64,000 bases of DNA, taken from contig JAALGY010000019.1 in NCBI GenBank assembly GCA_032358165.1, positions 930,001 through 994,000 of the forward strand, in the 5' to 3' direction. This DNA comes from Diplosphaera chodatii (Eukaryota > Chlorophyta > Trebouxiophyceae > Prasiolales > Stichococcaceae). The position numbers and the translations under genes are program-made. The notes beneath the pieces were generated by a model. It made no database searches and was not told the DNA's origin. It saw only the letters and a list, made by a program, of their open reading frames with translations. Below are positions 46,583 through 62,068 of this stretch, in pieces (positions within the stretch are counted from its first letter, which is position 1; each line of letters begins with the position of its first letter).

Positions 46583-49500
46583 GTGATCGCTGCAGCCATG
46601 ACGACGCCGATCAGCCGGGCGCGCACCACGCTCCGGGCCATCCACCGCTTCAAGACGGCCCTGCGCAGTGACATTGAGGCGGGCGTGCCCGGCGCAGAGG
46701 AGGCTGCTGCAGAGGTGACGTTCAACAGTGGACCGAACGATGCGAACTGGTGGTGCGTTAGCCTAGGCGTGGTGCAGCAGGAGTCAATGCCAGCTGCCCA
46801 CCTGCTGTTTTAGAGTCCAACCCGGCTCTCTGCAGGCGGGCGAGGCTGAGGACCGGCTGGTGCCGCTGCTGCCGAAACTGCAGCGCGAGTCCCTCAGCGC
46901 TCCCAATGGCGAGGCCGGCGCCGCCTCGTCGACACCCGGCTCTGGTGGGTGGCAGGCAGTGCTTGCTAGATGCAGTCGCTGGACAACATGCCACATGCAG
47001 ACCAACTTATCCGCACCCTGGCCACCTGCAGTGAGCTTCTAGCCATTCCAGATACACGAATATGTTGGCCCTTCTTTGCGCACAGCCTCTGGGCGGCGTG
47101 GCGCTGGCGGGCGGTCTGTGTCTTTTGGCAACAACAGCAACATGAGCGAAATGTTCAGGGCAGGCAGCGGCACGGGCTTCCTGAGGACGCAGTCGCAGGC
47201 TAATGAGCAGGGGAGCACAGAGGCCGGCAGTTCAGGTGCCGCAGCGTGTCACTCTGTCCCGCACAGTCTGTGCATGTCGACAAGAGTGGTGCTGAGGCAC
47301 ATGTATGTAGTGTGCCTGTATGGAGATGCGATATGACGTGCCAACGTGCATGCTGCCAGGCTTCTTTTCTCCGGCAAGCGATGCAAAGGCCATCTCTAGC
47401 CTGATCTTCTCCAGCTACCTGAATGTCCTGCTGCTGGTCATTCCCTTCGGCTTTGTGGCACACTTCCTCAACTGGCCAGCTGCTCTTCGCTTCAGCCTGG
47501 CGAGTGCTTGAGTAATGACTCTATGCTCGTGTCTGATGAGCTCTGCATCGGCAATATCACAGCTGACATCAGCTGGATTGCTCCTGTCACTTGTCTGCAG
47601 AACTTTGTGGCACTGGTCCCGCTGGCGCTCATGCTTGGCGAGGTCACAGAGGATCTGGCACTCCGATTTGGCGACACTATTGGTGGACTGCTCAATGCCA
47701 CTTTTGGCAATGCGTGAGCTCTTTTTTTGATATTGCACAAATGAGCACACTCAAGTTGTGAACGATATGACCCAAGTGGCAAAATTAACGACAGTTCTGC
47801 ATTATCGACAATCTATGGTATCACCTACGAGTGTAAATTCAGGGTGGAACTGATCCTAAGTCTGGCTGCGCTCTCCAAGGGCCTTTATGATGTCGTTGCG
47901 ATGTCGCTGGTTGGCTCAGTCCTGTCCAACCTGCTGCTGGTGCTGGGTGAGCAGACCACCTTAAACGCTGGCTGCTTGCAACTTTGTATGCTGACAGTCA
48001 GGTCATAAATGCAAGGCATGTTTTTGTGCGTTTATTCCACGTTGCTTGCTGACTTGCTGCTCGTGCCGAATATGCAGGATGCTGCTTCCTGGTTGGCGGC
48101 ACGCAGTACCATGAGCAGTCCTTCAATGCAGGGTTTAATAAGGTAGTAACTTGGGCCTTGTGCTCATCAAAGGCTTCTGTACTCTGACCAAATGCTGGTG
48201 ACGGGATCCTGAGCATTCGGGTGTACACACTGTGCAGGTGATGTGCGCGCTGCTCTTCCTCGCGTGCATTGCGGTGGCGCTGCCAACAGCGGGCTCAGCG
48301 TTCTACTCAAAAGACCAGTTGTCAGATCACGCCATTCAGCAAGTCAGCCATGGCATCGCGATCATCCTGATATTCTCGTGAGCCGAGTGATGTGTGGGCT
48401 TGCTGGCGTGCTGCTGGTGTCGGCACGAAGGCGGTCGCACAGCTTCTTCAGCGATGCTCCTTTGCCGGGCAGGTACTGCTGCTACCTGTACTTCCAGCTG
48501 AAGACGCACAAGGAGGTGGCCAGTACTGCAGAGAACGAGGACGGCGAAGACGGCGAGGTGTGCATGTTGAGCGTTCCCTGTACCCCTGATCTGGCATCCT
48601 CATCTGTGCTAGTCCGCACACTCAACTACCACCCAGAGGCTCGCAGACATTCTAATGCTCGTGCTCGTTCTGCAACAGCCACGGCAGAAGGTCCATTGTG
48701 CGATGTTGCTGCTGTAGGGGGACATTGCAGAGGAGCCGAGCCTGTCGCTGTCAGGCGCATTGGCCATGCTGACTGGCATCACAGTCATCGTGGCCTTTGC
48801 CTCGGAGTGCGTTCCTCCTGCAGCACTGCTGTGCTGTACAATAATCACTTCTCTTTGGTTTCCTCGCTTGTTCGCACATTCTGACACACAGACTGGTGTC
48901 TGATGCATTGGGATGTCGTGGGATATTAGCGGATATGCCTGGTCCAACATAAACCACTTTCATCTTGTTGGGGTCGACTGCAGGTTTCTTACGGGGTCAA
49001 TTGAGGAAGTCAGCAAGGACTATGGCATCAGTCAGTCGTTCCTGGGCCTGATCGTACTGCCCATTGCTGGCAATGCGTGCGAGCACATTACCGCAGTGTT
49101 CGTTGCCGCCAAAGACAAGATGGTGAGTCCTGCAGTCCCACAGCAACCATTCCTCTGCAGCCTTGTTGAGAACGTGCTGATCATGCACCTGTGCCCTTGA
49201 CCACCCAGGACCTTGCAATCGGGGTGGCCCTGGGCTCCAGCATTCAGGTTGGTAAAATCGCCGTTGCGTTACTGCAGATGTAACATACGAGTCGTGGCTG
49301 CTGAGCAGTATTCAAGTATGTGTCCGTAGCTCGTCACCACCCCCATGCAATGTGTGTTGATGTGCAGATCGCCATCTTCGTCCTGCCTTTCATTGGTGCG
49401 CACTGCTGACCGGTGGCCTGCAGTATTGCAGTTGCCGTGCTGACGTGTACTTGCGACAGTCAGGATGCAGCAGTCTGCCTGGCTCATCTCTTTCTGATGA

Positions 49501-49972
49501 TGTGCCGTCTGCCTATCGCAGTTCTTGCTGGATGGGTCATCAACCACCCCTTCAGTCTGGCCCTCGACCCAGTGTCTGTGATCATCCTCACGCTGTCAGG
49601 TGTGCGCGCTGACACTGTGCTGGTTTCCTCGTGCAGCTGTGCACACCTGCTGTGCGTTGGTGTACCAGCACCCTCACTTGACCTGCCTGCAGAGGCACGC
49701 TGGCACCCTGCAGTGTCTGGCACGTGGCTTTGCAAGTGGGACCACAACAAATGTTGTTGCTGCAGTCATCCATGCGACCTTCGTGTCATCTGATGGCAAC
49801 TCCAACTGGCTGCTCGGCGTGCAACTGGTGCGTATCTCATGCTGGTAAAACAACGACTGTACACCCTGTGCTCAAGCAGTATGTCTGAAGCTGTGCTTGA
49901 TGGGGCGCTTTGGGTTTGCCGCAGGTTGGCACATATGTGCTGATCAGCGTGTTGTATTATTTCGTCATGTGA
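46583..49972 (+). CDS. CAX-type Ca2+(cation)/H+ exchanger
   Basis: Vacuolar-type calcium/proton antiporter. The N-terminal exons are cytosolic and Ser/Gln-rich. Membrane blocks follow: [20 protein letters not shown] (47410), [20 protein letters not shown] (47607), [11 protein letters not shown] joined to [20 protein letters not shown] (47700 to 47845), the first c-repeat [24 protein letters not shown] (48239), [20 protein letters not shown] (49020) with the second c-repeat [18 protein letters not shown] (49213), [20 protein letters not shown] (49530), and ISVLYYFVM at the stop (49972). Both ion-binding repeats keep their Glu. The second repeat reads GNACEH where GNAAEH is common. An acidic loop (ENEDGEDGE, about 48535) lies between the halves, as in plant CAX. 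Start at 46583 or 46598. Confidence 0.9.
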
Positions 49973-50308
49973 TAATTGTATGGAGGCGTCATGATCGTAC
50001 GAAGGCGAAGTTTGGTTGCGGTGCTGGGTGAAGATTGTGCTGCAGCTAGCTTGTAGACCTTGCCGTATCCTCCCTTAATTTTACATGATTGCTCATCATG
50101 TAAAAGTAAAGCCGAAGTGGCGCAGCGGGCAAGAAAGTTGCCAGACTGTTCCTGAGCCTAGTAAGCAGTGCCACTGTAGTACAAAGCGCAGCTTCGACGG
50201 ACGCAAAGCCTGCTGCCTCACGGTATCCTGCGATCAGGTATATCATTGGATTCAGCACGTGCATGCATGCACATTGTTGTATGTCGTGTGTTCTGGCCGT
50301 GGTCGAGG
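49973..50308. other. Intergenic between convergent CAX and ATP23 genes
   Basis: About 335 bases with no supported gene. Confidence 0.35.
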
Positions 50309-51502
50309 CTAACGGAGGTCTCCAATGGGAGAGGCAGCACCATACCTGTCAAAAGGCGCAGTGTCGGCGAAGCACTGGTCGAAGACCTTGTCTACGGCGG
50401 CCTTCGCTTTCTTCGGCCCACAGTGCGGGTTCATGGCCACGGACAGCTCTGCTCGCCGACGCACACAGATCTGCATGTGCATGCTCATGCTTGAATGCTG
50501 CAGTTTTGAGTTGCACAGGCCTGCAGGGATGCCACTCTGCCATGGGTGCAGACCTCAGAGTGTCTGATGCTTAGATGCGGCGCCTTGTCCTGCTGACACT
50601 CACACGCTACCGTGTGCAGACCAGACCCTGCAGAAGCACACAGTTGCACCTGATGCTGTCTCCGGATGCCGTAGTTGCCGCGTAGCACCTCCTGCCGGAA
50701 GGTGCAGTCGCCGCTTAGGCTGGCTGCTCGGATCTGCGTGCGGTGAATTCATTGACATGAAATCACTCGAGAAAGCCGTCTGCAAGCATCTCCACCATTG
50801 CAGCATGCATTCTAGGACAATTCATCAGAAGCCTTGGAGCCGACTAATGGGGCAGCTGCACCTCGCTGCATGCATGGTGCTGGCAGTTGGACCAGTCCAG
50901 GTTGGCGCCACGGCAGTGGTCGTACGCATGTATGAGCTCATGCACGAGCGCAACGTCGATCTCCTGCTGCGAGCCCACGTGGTTGTGGCATATCACCACC
51001 TGTGTGGTTTGCAGCATTGTGATCGTTTGCGAGTGCATCCACATGCCCTGATAGGGTCCGCACAGCGATTGGGGTGTTGGGGGTCGATATTGAGCACTTC
51101 AGATGTGCATTAATTGATCACTCACCCCATCAGGCGGCCTGAACCCACCGCCGACGAGGGCATCACAGTGCTCCACCCTGAAGAAGTCCGGACCTACCCC
51201 ACAGCCGGCCTGCAGTACATCAGAAGTATGGACCCTGCTGCTCGGAATACACATTTGCATGTTGGCAGCGCATGTGAGTACCCGAAGTGTGCTGCTGCGC
51301 CAAGAGTAGGCTGATTGAGCAGTGGCAAATATCGCCTGTCGCATACCTCATTCAACTTGTCAAGCATGAACCTGACGGTCATGTTGCGAGTCTGCGCTTT
51401 CTCCACCATGCGCTCGGCATCGGCATGCGGCGTAGAAGGCCACTCCTGCTGCTGCGCCTGCGCTTCTGTTGGGTCCGCAGATGCAGCAGCGGCAGCACTC
51501 AT
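50309..51502 (-). CDS. ATP23: ATP23-like mitochondrial metalloprotease
   Basis: Zinc protease of the mitochondrial intermembrane space that matures subunit 6 and aids assembly of ATP synthase in yeast. It starts MSAAAAASADPTEAQAQQQ at 51502, followed by AERMVEKAQTRNMTVRFMLD, an exon with FFRVEHCDALVGGGFRPPDG (about 51180), then VVICHNHVGSQQEIDVALVH and the catalytic HELIH (about 50938). HAYDHCRGANLDWSNCQHHA, AASLSGDCTFRQEVLRGNYG (50720-50660) and MNPHCGPKKAKAAVDKVFDQ (about 50435) complete the family, and the protein ends DTAPFDRYG... with stop at 50311-50309. HExxH and the conserved Cys pattern are intact. Confidence 0.92.
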
Positions 51503-52248
51503 GTCTTCCCGGTCGCTACTGCTGTGATCAGAACTGCTACGACTTCCTGCGGTCGACTTCCTGGAAACGAGCTGTCGACTAATGCCTGCTGAGCGTGCTT
51601 CCGCAGGAAGCTGGGTGCGGCGGGAGCGCTAGTCGCAAGCACAATATCTGTTGCAAGTACTCACTGTGCTGGCAACCACGATGTCGATTTGCTGTTCTGC
51701 TGATAGCATGCGGCTATCACCGTTGCACTGCGTGTAAGAGGAAACGTTGACTGCTGGTCATCGCAGGTGCTACAGGGGGCGTGTGACACAGATCGGAACT
51801 GACTGACTGTCCGAGCTATAAGGTTTGGTCGGTTGCAGCCTTTGCCGATCGACGTTCATTCTTAAAACGCTCTCAGTCAGTCGCATTGTATCAACCGCCT
51901 TTCAGACTGGCGTCCTGTTGCAGCCGGCATAAGTGGAGTTTGGCAGCGCCGCCGGTTGCTGTGCAACATACCATGACTGCTGCGAGGATGGTTTAGGGTA
52001 TAGCACAACGCAAGGACGTCTCATGTTGCACTGATCACACTTCGGTGCTCCCTACTTTCTGGACTGTTCAACAGACCACTTGAAGTCTGACGTCTGGCGT
52101 ACGCTCGCTCCGCTGCTGTACACTTCCATCAGCGCGCGTTGGGGAAGCCATCAAGTGTGATTGAGCAGAGGGGTCGCCTCAGGAACAGCACAGGCCCACG
52201 CGCCGGCCCGAACGTGTGACACATCCGGCGTGATTTGTCAGTGGTAGC
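51503..52248. promoter_or_regulatory. Divergent promoter region, ATP23 / SEC61A
   Basis: About 750 bases between starts. No supported exon on either strand. Confidence 0.4.
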
Positions 52249-55420
<3,172 letters not shown>

Positions 55421-56304
55421 GGAAGCTGACAGTGCAGCCGTACTGGTGGCACACTTGCAACTGCAGTGCCAGCGCTGGCTGGGCTGTAGTGCATGTGCAG
55501 CACTTGCAGAGAATCAAGCACAAGGGGCCAGCTGGTTGTTTTCAAGAGACGCAGAAGACGGTGGACACCGCCATAACAGGGTGGTCGTCAACATTGATTT
55601 CAAGGGTCCACCGTGTCATCATACCTGGGTCAGAGCGCGGCGCAGACGCTGGGTCCACACCGCCAGCGTGCACTGTTTATGCATTCTGCGGTTTGGGGTC
55701 GCACTGTGCTTGGTGCCTTCACATCAGACAGTCATGCTGGGGGGCGGCGGCAGCACAAGGATGCTGCCTTGGAGCACACGGCCCCGCCGTGGGAGCTTCA
55801 TTCACACCGCCTGCTTGGCGCCAAGGAACGGCTGTTCTGTTTGTGGGGTTGGGGCACGGTGGCTGTGATGGCAGCGCCGGGAGCACTCAAGGGTCAGACC
55901 TCCATTTCCCGCTTTGTGGTAGGCTATAGTCAACTTGTCAAGGCAGGGTATGTGGCCGTGGGTTCTGTGTCTCAGGGCTGGCCCATGGTTCGCCTGTTCT
56001 TGACGATGTTGATGCCTGCCACATGTGAGCATGCATACCTTCAAACAGTTTCGTTGGTTAGTTCTCACAATTGTCTGTAAGGCTCGGCCCCCGATGCAAG
56101 ACACAACATGGAGTCTCACCTACGCATCCACTCCAAGCATGCACACAACCGGTACAGAATGGCATGCGGCACCCAGGTGTCATTCAAACAATCCAGACCA
56201 ACGTGTCCACAGCCTGCTCGTCTCCTCCAGTCAACGCAGTATGGTAGCATACATCCGCCGGCTTTGTCATTGTCGTTCACAATGGGGCTCCCTTGCCCAT
56301 TGCT
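55421..56304. other. Intergenic between convergent SEC61A and RGG-protein genes
   Basis: About 880 bases. A plus frame at 55613-56080 is open but has no family features or splice support, so I do not call a gene. Confidence 0.35.
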
Positions 56305-57372
56305 TCACCACCCTTGAGGGATCCTGACACCATCCTTGTTCTGCCGCCCCGCTCCACGTCCGCCTCGGCCGCCTCCGCCGCCAGCCCGACTCTGTGTGGA
56401 CAAACTGCCGAATCAACGTCTGTGGCATCTTGACGAGACAACGCGGGAGCCGGCATGGTGTGCATGTGCGCTTCACTGACAATGCTGCAAAGGAATCACA
56501 GGACATTCGGCTTACCACACCGCCCCTGCCGTGCAACTGCACAGCGAACACAAGCCACATGAGTACAGGTTCATCGCAAGCAGGAAGTGCTGCAGCATGT
56601 TGTGGAGTCTGTACGATCCCTGATACATGTTCATGCGCACCTTGTTTTGGATGGTCACCCTCAAGTCAGCCACTGGGGCGACAGCCTGCTGCCTGCCAGT
56701 TTGGGCTCCCCGACCCCGGCCCCTGCCGCCACTCACTGGCTTCCCACCTCTCCCGCCACTGGCCTTCCTGCTGGTCCTGTCAAGGGCGTTCAACAACAGA
56801 TAAACAGCAGGACGCCTCAACGATGTACGGCATGACGGAATACCAGCGCCCGGTACAACCACAATGGCAATACATGGCGCACCCTGTGACCATGGCTGTT
56901 GCGGCGCTCAGGGCATCCGCTGCTGCCTTTGCCAGCCGCTTCTGCGAAGACGAGCAGACAGCCGCAGAGTGAGCTTACTGCTGGTCATGTGCATTCGAAG
57001 CGGATGCTGAACGGTGCGCGCAGGCATCACATCCCAACTCACTGGAGCGTTTTTCAGGGCTGCAACCCTCACGCCCAGACCACCGCCTGCGCCGCCGCCG
57101 CGGCCGCCCCGCTTCTTAGCCACCGCCTTCTTCCCCGCGGCGCCAGCCGCCGGCTTGTCTCCCGCTGCCCTAGTGGGTTGCTTCTCCTTCGTGCCCTTCC
57201 GTCGCCGCGCCGCTGGCTTCCTGGGAGATGTGGTACCATTGGCAGCCTTTGCGCCAGCAGTGCCGGTCTTGCCGGCTGCCTTCTTCGGCGCAGCTTTCTT
57301 CTTGGATGCGATGAGGTCGTCCAGGCTCATGGACAACCGCTGGTCGACGTCAGCGTCCATGGATGTTGCCAT
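56305..57372 (-). CDS. RGG protein with UAP56-binding motif, putative mRNA-export adaptor
   Basis: The N-terminus reads MDADVDQRLSMSLDDLIASK, which contains the LxMSLDDxI motif that binds the helicase UAP56/SUB2 in ALYREF, UIF and CHTOP. A Lys/Ala/Arg-rich region follows (57300-57060), then exons KRLAKAAADALSAATAM (about 56935), TSRKASGGRGGKPVSGGRGR (about 56785) with VADLRVTIQNK, and a last exon with GGGGGRGGRGAGRQNKDGVR ending IPQGW and the stop at 56307-56305. No RRM is visible, so it is not a plain ALY protein. Histone H1 was considered for the Lys/Ala-rich part but there is no globular winged-helix domain. Function is inferred from the motif. Confidence 0.6.
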
Positions 57373-58089
57373 GCTGACGCCGCTAAGTCAATGCCCTCAG
57401 CAGAGTCCAGTGACTGCGGAGGTTGCAGTCGACGGATGCTTACGAGGATCGACTGTGATTCCAGACGGCCTGACAGCACTTTGCAGCCCGGGATGCTGTG
57501 GCACTGGTACACAGCTGTCGTCAACCGACTTGATGTGCAGATGCCTGTTTGGCGATGGAAACGGCGAAGCGGCTCACAGGTATGAGGGAGGCGTCTAGCT
57601 TCCGAGTGTGGGTGATTGATGGCACACTGTGACGGGGGCATCCGCAGAACTGAGGCTTTGAGCACCTGGCACCCAGCACGAGCAGATCTGTACTGCTGTA
57701 CCACCTCCCTCAGCAGCGGCCAGCATGGTCGATTCCTTGCTTCGCCCTTGCATCGTCCATTTGTTAGAAAGCGAAAATCTGTCCTCAGGTGATACTTGTT
57801 TGCCGTGCAGCGAGTGTATTTGCTGAAGCAACACGAAGTTGGTGGGGTGCTGTGCGGCGCACCTTGCAGGCGGTGCACTGCGACCCGTCCAGAGCGCTGA
57901 TCTGCAAGACCCTCTCATGCAAGTCACGGCAACATACTGACTCAAGGTCAGGTCATGGGTTGTGCAGGAAGCAACCATGCATGCTGCAGAGCATCTACAC
58001 AGCATGTGCACAGCGCCGAAGCATGTTACCCGACGGAGATATGATGTGGTTTCATCCATGCTGCGTGCGCTTGATGCCTGAAGGCGGTG
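57373..58089. promoter_or_regulatory. Divergent region, RGG protein / uL11m
   Basis: About 720 bases between starts. No supported exon. Confidence 0.35.
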
Positions 58090-58822
58090 ATGTCCAAGCC
58101 CAAGGCGGTGAGCCAGGTGATTAAGCTGCTGATCAAGGCGGGTCAAGCGAAGCCGGGGCCGCCGGTCGGTGCGGCACTTGGCCAGGCCGGCCTGAAAATT
58201 ATTGAGTTCACAAAGGATTTCAACGCCAAAACTGCCGAGATCGATGTGAGCGGCTGGTCAGACGCCGCGAACAGACTTCTGCACATATCTGCAGAACATG
58301 CCACGTTCCTCTAAAGCACATTCATGACAGGGCACACCAGCTCGCTGACCAGCGGCATGGTGCTACTGCAGGAGGACGTGTTGCTGCCGGTTTCCATCAC
58401 AGCCTACAGCGACAAGACGTTCACATACGTGAGCGTTTGTGCCTGGCTGCATGACCATAGCTCATTGCCACTGCCAGGGGCGCCACTATCACCTGACACA
58501 CCTGCCTGCGAAGCAACTCACATATTGCGCATACACCGCTGACGAGCATCATTGCGATGATAATCAGGACATCAAGACGCCGCCGGTGTCGTTCTTTGTG
58601 AAGCGAGCGCTGGGGAAGCAGTCCGGCAGTCAGAAGCCGGGCCATGAGTCGGCGGGCACGCTGTCGCTGCAGCATGTGTACGAAATAGCCAACATCAAGC
58701 AGCTTGACCACCCTGGCCTGCCGCTGAAGTCGCTGTGCAGCAGCATCATTGGCACCTGCCGCAGTATGGGCGTGAGCATTGCCAAGCCGCCGGATGTGCA
58801 GCCAGCTTCAGTGGCAGCATGA
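58090..58822 (+). CDS. Mitochondrial-type ribosomal protein uL11
   Basis: Large-subunit protein of the GTPase-associated centre. Three exons with agreeing phases: 58090-58245, 58372-58428, 58568-58822. Joined protein: [89 protein letters not shown], then [20 protein letters not shown] and [13 protein letters not shown]. The KPGPPVG...LGQ...N...FC/DFN pattern is uL11. The [10 protein letters not shown]...D....PL.S....IIG..RSMG C-terminal half matches mitochondrial MRPL11 better than cytosolic or plastid L11. No long targeting extension is seen. Confidence 0.9.
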
Positions 58823-59049
58823 GACATGTCCGGCGGTTGCAGCTCATGTTCGTCCGCGATCCTCTCAAACTCTGGCCACGGCTTATGGTCAGCATGCAGT
58901 GGTAAAACCATCTTGACGCTTCATGGCGAGGATGGAAGCACAATGTTTGCATACAGATGCTCTTCCTGTAATGCGCAACTCTAGATCATTAAGTAGGCGC
59001 TGGCGCTCTACTCTCTGCCACCGAACAAGGGTGTCGAATGCCACGTTCC
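58823..59049. other. Intergenic, 3' flanks of uL11m and B3 gene
   Basis: Convergent pair; TGTAA occurs at 58967-58971, about 145 bases after the uL11m stop. Confidence 0.3.
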
Positions 59050-61390
59050 TCAAGAAGGCAGCACGCTATCTGTGATGCCTCTGGCGTCCAGATCAGGGTC
59101 TACCCTAATGCCAATGTGACTGGCAATGGCATCAGCTGCGACGGCGGACACTCTTTGGCAATCAGCTGCTTGATCGCCTGGTGTTGCTGTGGATGCTGGC
59201 ATCTGTTGTGCTGCATCCGCAAGTTGCGTGTGGGCGTCTGTGGATGGCAGGTCATGCGCCATCCCGGCTGCAGGCTGGCCCTCCGTCTGTGGTGCTGCAG
59301 CAGGGTTCTCCAGGCGGTCAGCGGCGCCAGCCGGCTGAGCACTAAGCTCACCAGCTGTCAGTGTCGCTGCTGGAAGACTGTCAAGCGCAACGGCTGATGG
59401 GGCCTCAGCACCAGCTGCATCAGCCGTCACGCTGTCCGCCGCTGGCAAGTCGGCTGCGGGATGGCCAGCTGCACTGACATTTGGCCCTGGCGGCCCCGCA
59501 GATTCGACAGCCTCACCGGTCGTTGCAAGCTGCTCCTGGGGCTTGGCTGCCGTCTGGTCGTGCGCCTCGTATGCCAGATGCCGAGCGAAATCTTGCGCTG
59601 CTGGGGCTGCTTGCATACTGCTTTCGCTTGCAGCAGGGATTGCGTCCACATGCTCAGCTCCCAAGCTGCCCACCGCTTCATTGCCATCCCCACAGGGCTG
59701 CTCTGCTGCCTCTGCGTCACAGTCCACTGCCAAGCCATCAGCTTCCAGCTCGTTTGGCACTGCAGCCGCATCAGCCTCAGCTGCTGCTGCCTGCTGCTCT
59801 GCCTCGTATGCAATTGCAGCCGCCGCCAGGTCGTCTGGTAGGTTGTGCCCGGCTGCGATCAGGGCGTCAAAGGCGCCTGCTGCCGTGTCGAAGAATGCCT
59901 GGTACATCTCGCCGCCGACATCAGCGGTGGCGCTCCAGCAGTACCCATGGTCTAGCACCTAGTGAGAAAGCAGTCGGACGAGCAGGTTATGTCACGGCAT
60001 GGACGTAAGCAGGGATCTTTCAGCCGGTCAAGAGATGGTGCCATCCCAGCATGTGAGTCACAGTTGGGGCAATCATAACGCACGTTGGCGTCACGTGCAC
60101 CTGCGGCTCCAGGGAACAACAGCTGCCGGGCGGCACAGCACGGAAGACGCCGTCGGCGGGCGGCTGGAAGTAGTCGGCGCCCTCCTGGCTGGACTCGCTG
60201 TCCACGCTGGCGGCGCGCTCCAGCAGCCGCGCGCGCTTCTGCCGCCGCGTGGCCACCGCCGGCACGCTCAGCTGCTTCATCTGCACGGTTGCCAACGAAG
60301 CAGTGGCTCATCGTCAAGAATTGACCAGCAGACCAGGATTCGTACGCTCATCGTGTGGGCGAGGTCGCTGGCAGGATGCTGGAGAATTTGAGGCAGAGCA
60401 GCAGAGTGCTGGGGCGCAGACACAGCAGGACGTAGTCTGCATGTGCTGACTAGGTCTGCATGTGTGTCATCTGCTCACACAGACATCCTGCTATGGATGG
60501 ATTAAAGAGTGCCACACCTTTGCTGGCTTCTCGTTCGCCGTGCCATTGGCGGTTGCTGAACGCCGAGTGCGCTGCACATCTCCAGGGCCTGGCAACCGCG
60601 CGCACACCACCATCTTGCCGCTGGGCATCCTACCAAACAACAGCACATCGCCCGGCGACACCTGCAACACCCCTGATACCTGGGATACTGAACACATATC
60701 AGCAGCAGCAAACATATCGTCCTTGCGATGTGGTGTGCTGATCATAGGTAGTGGACAAGCAGCTCCACATGCGTTGCACCTTGTAAACGCGCAGCACACT
60801 CTCCAGACCCTCGAGAAGGTACATCCGTGACCTGCCAGTCAAGCAGCCATCCATCAATGCCTTTGGTGATGGTCATCATGTGCTATTTAAGCTCGACATC
60901 AAGGGGTGTCCGCACTTTGCATTGGTCCAGAAGCGGTGCAGTATGGTGTGCTCGTTGCCAAAGGTGTCTTCACAGCGCACTGTAAGCCCAACCTTGCCAT
61001 CCTGGCATGCAAAGTGGTCGACTGCTGCTCTCTGCATGTCAGGCAACAACCACAGCCTGATGTCATGGTGATGACCAATGCAGCAGCGCAGGAGGCAACA
61101 AGCAATGCATCTTGGTCGTGACTCGCAGGCTGATATGTGAGTCATCGCATGTGAGGCGGGTGGCCCGATGTGACCGGCGCCGTCAGGCCCAGGTGACTGC
61201 GCACCTTGGGCAGCACGATGCGCCCACGACTTGCGGCGTCGCAGGGCGTCAGCACCTTCTCAAAAAGCAGCTCTGCGCCGACGTCCTCCAATGACGGCCG
61301 TACACCCCCCGGAGTTGTGACCGCCCCACCGCCCTCACTCCAGCCCAGCTCCGCCATTCGGCCTGCAATCCCCTGTACGTAATACACCAA
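59050..61390 (-). CDS. B3-domain DNA-binding protein
   Basis: Plant-type B3 transcription factor or VAL-like regulator. The B3 domain is spread over four exons on the minus strand: LLFEKVLTPCDAASRGRIVL with LPKVRSH (about 61265-61200), EHTILHRFWTNAKC (about 60950-60910), RMYLLEGLESVLRVYKV (about 60825-60775) and VLQVSPGDVLLFGRMPSGKM (about 60665-60605). These match the B3 barrel in order (FEKxLTxSDxxxxxRxxLPK, FRxW, YxLxGW, GDxxxFxR). Downstream is a basic exon (TRRQKRARLLERAASVDSES, about 60250) and a 300-residue Ala/Glu/Gln-rich acidic tail ending at 59050. No zf-CW or PHL domain seen. The first exon is not found; an acceptor at about 61365 shows there is one upstream. Confidence 0.82.
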
Positions 61391-62068
61391 TGTCAGAAAG
61401 CTTTCTGACCCGCGTTATCATCAAGTTGTCTGCATCAGCCGTGTAGCGCTGTGGTCAGTGCACCATCCACGACGCCTTGAAGGCACTGGCGGCGGCAGCT
61501 GCAGAACAGTGCGGGCCTGACCTTGTACAGGAACACCGTGCGCTAGGGATGTCGACAGCCGAGAAGATCAGCCTGGCTGTCGACTTTGTCAAAGATGGCG
61601 CGCAAAGTGGCTTTTATGTGTGTTGCGGCGCAGCGGACATCTTGACGTCTGCGACCTGAAGCATAGGCACCGTAGCTTGGCCTGAGGGCTGAATGTGTCT
61701 TGTCAAGCGGCCTTAAGTGAAAGTTCAGCGAGAGTTCCGATGCGATTGTTCCGATGCAGAGCAGGTTTGGGACGATGACACTGTTACAGTGCAGCAGGAT
61801 ACTAGCGAGCGCCGCAGTCCCCCATGCAACATGGTTTCATGACCCGATGACCGTCATTTGCAGTTTGTCATTGCGCCTCACTTGCACAGCTGCACCAGCA
61901 ACTGCTTGCACGCAGTCCCGCTTTGCACCCTTCTGCATACAAGTCGTGACTCTTGCCGGTGCCATTCACCCACTCTACACGTACCGCTCTGGCGGCGGCA
62001 GACCAGGCTTGATATATCTGAAAGCCAATCTGAAAGCCCAGCTGGCACCAAGCCACTGCTGGCCGTGA
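61391..62068. other. Region upstream of B3 gene and small plus-strand gene
   Basis: About 680 bases. It should contain the missing first exon of the B3 gene; I could not choose one. Confidence 0.3.

Noticed and set aside
55613..56080. A 155-codon open frame on the plus strand
   Set aside because: No recognisable blocks, no splice support, and GC-rich DNA readily leaves such frames open.
57060..57372. Histone H1
   Set aside because: Only the Lys/Ala-rich composition fits. There is no globular domain, and the N-terminus has a UAP56-binding motif instead.
57014..57598. Long plus-strand frame opposite the RGG-protein gene
   Set aside because: It is the complement of the Lys/Ala/Arg-rich coding exon and is explained by codon bias.
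59461..60008. Plus-strand frames opposite the Ala-rich tail of the B3 gene
   Set aside because: Shadow frames of a low-complexity GCA/CAG-rich exon.
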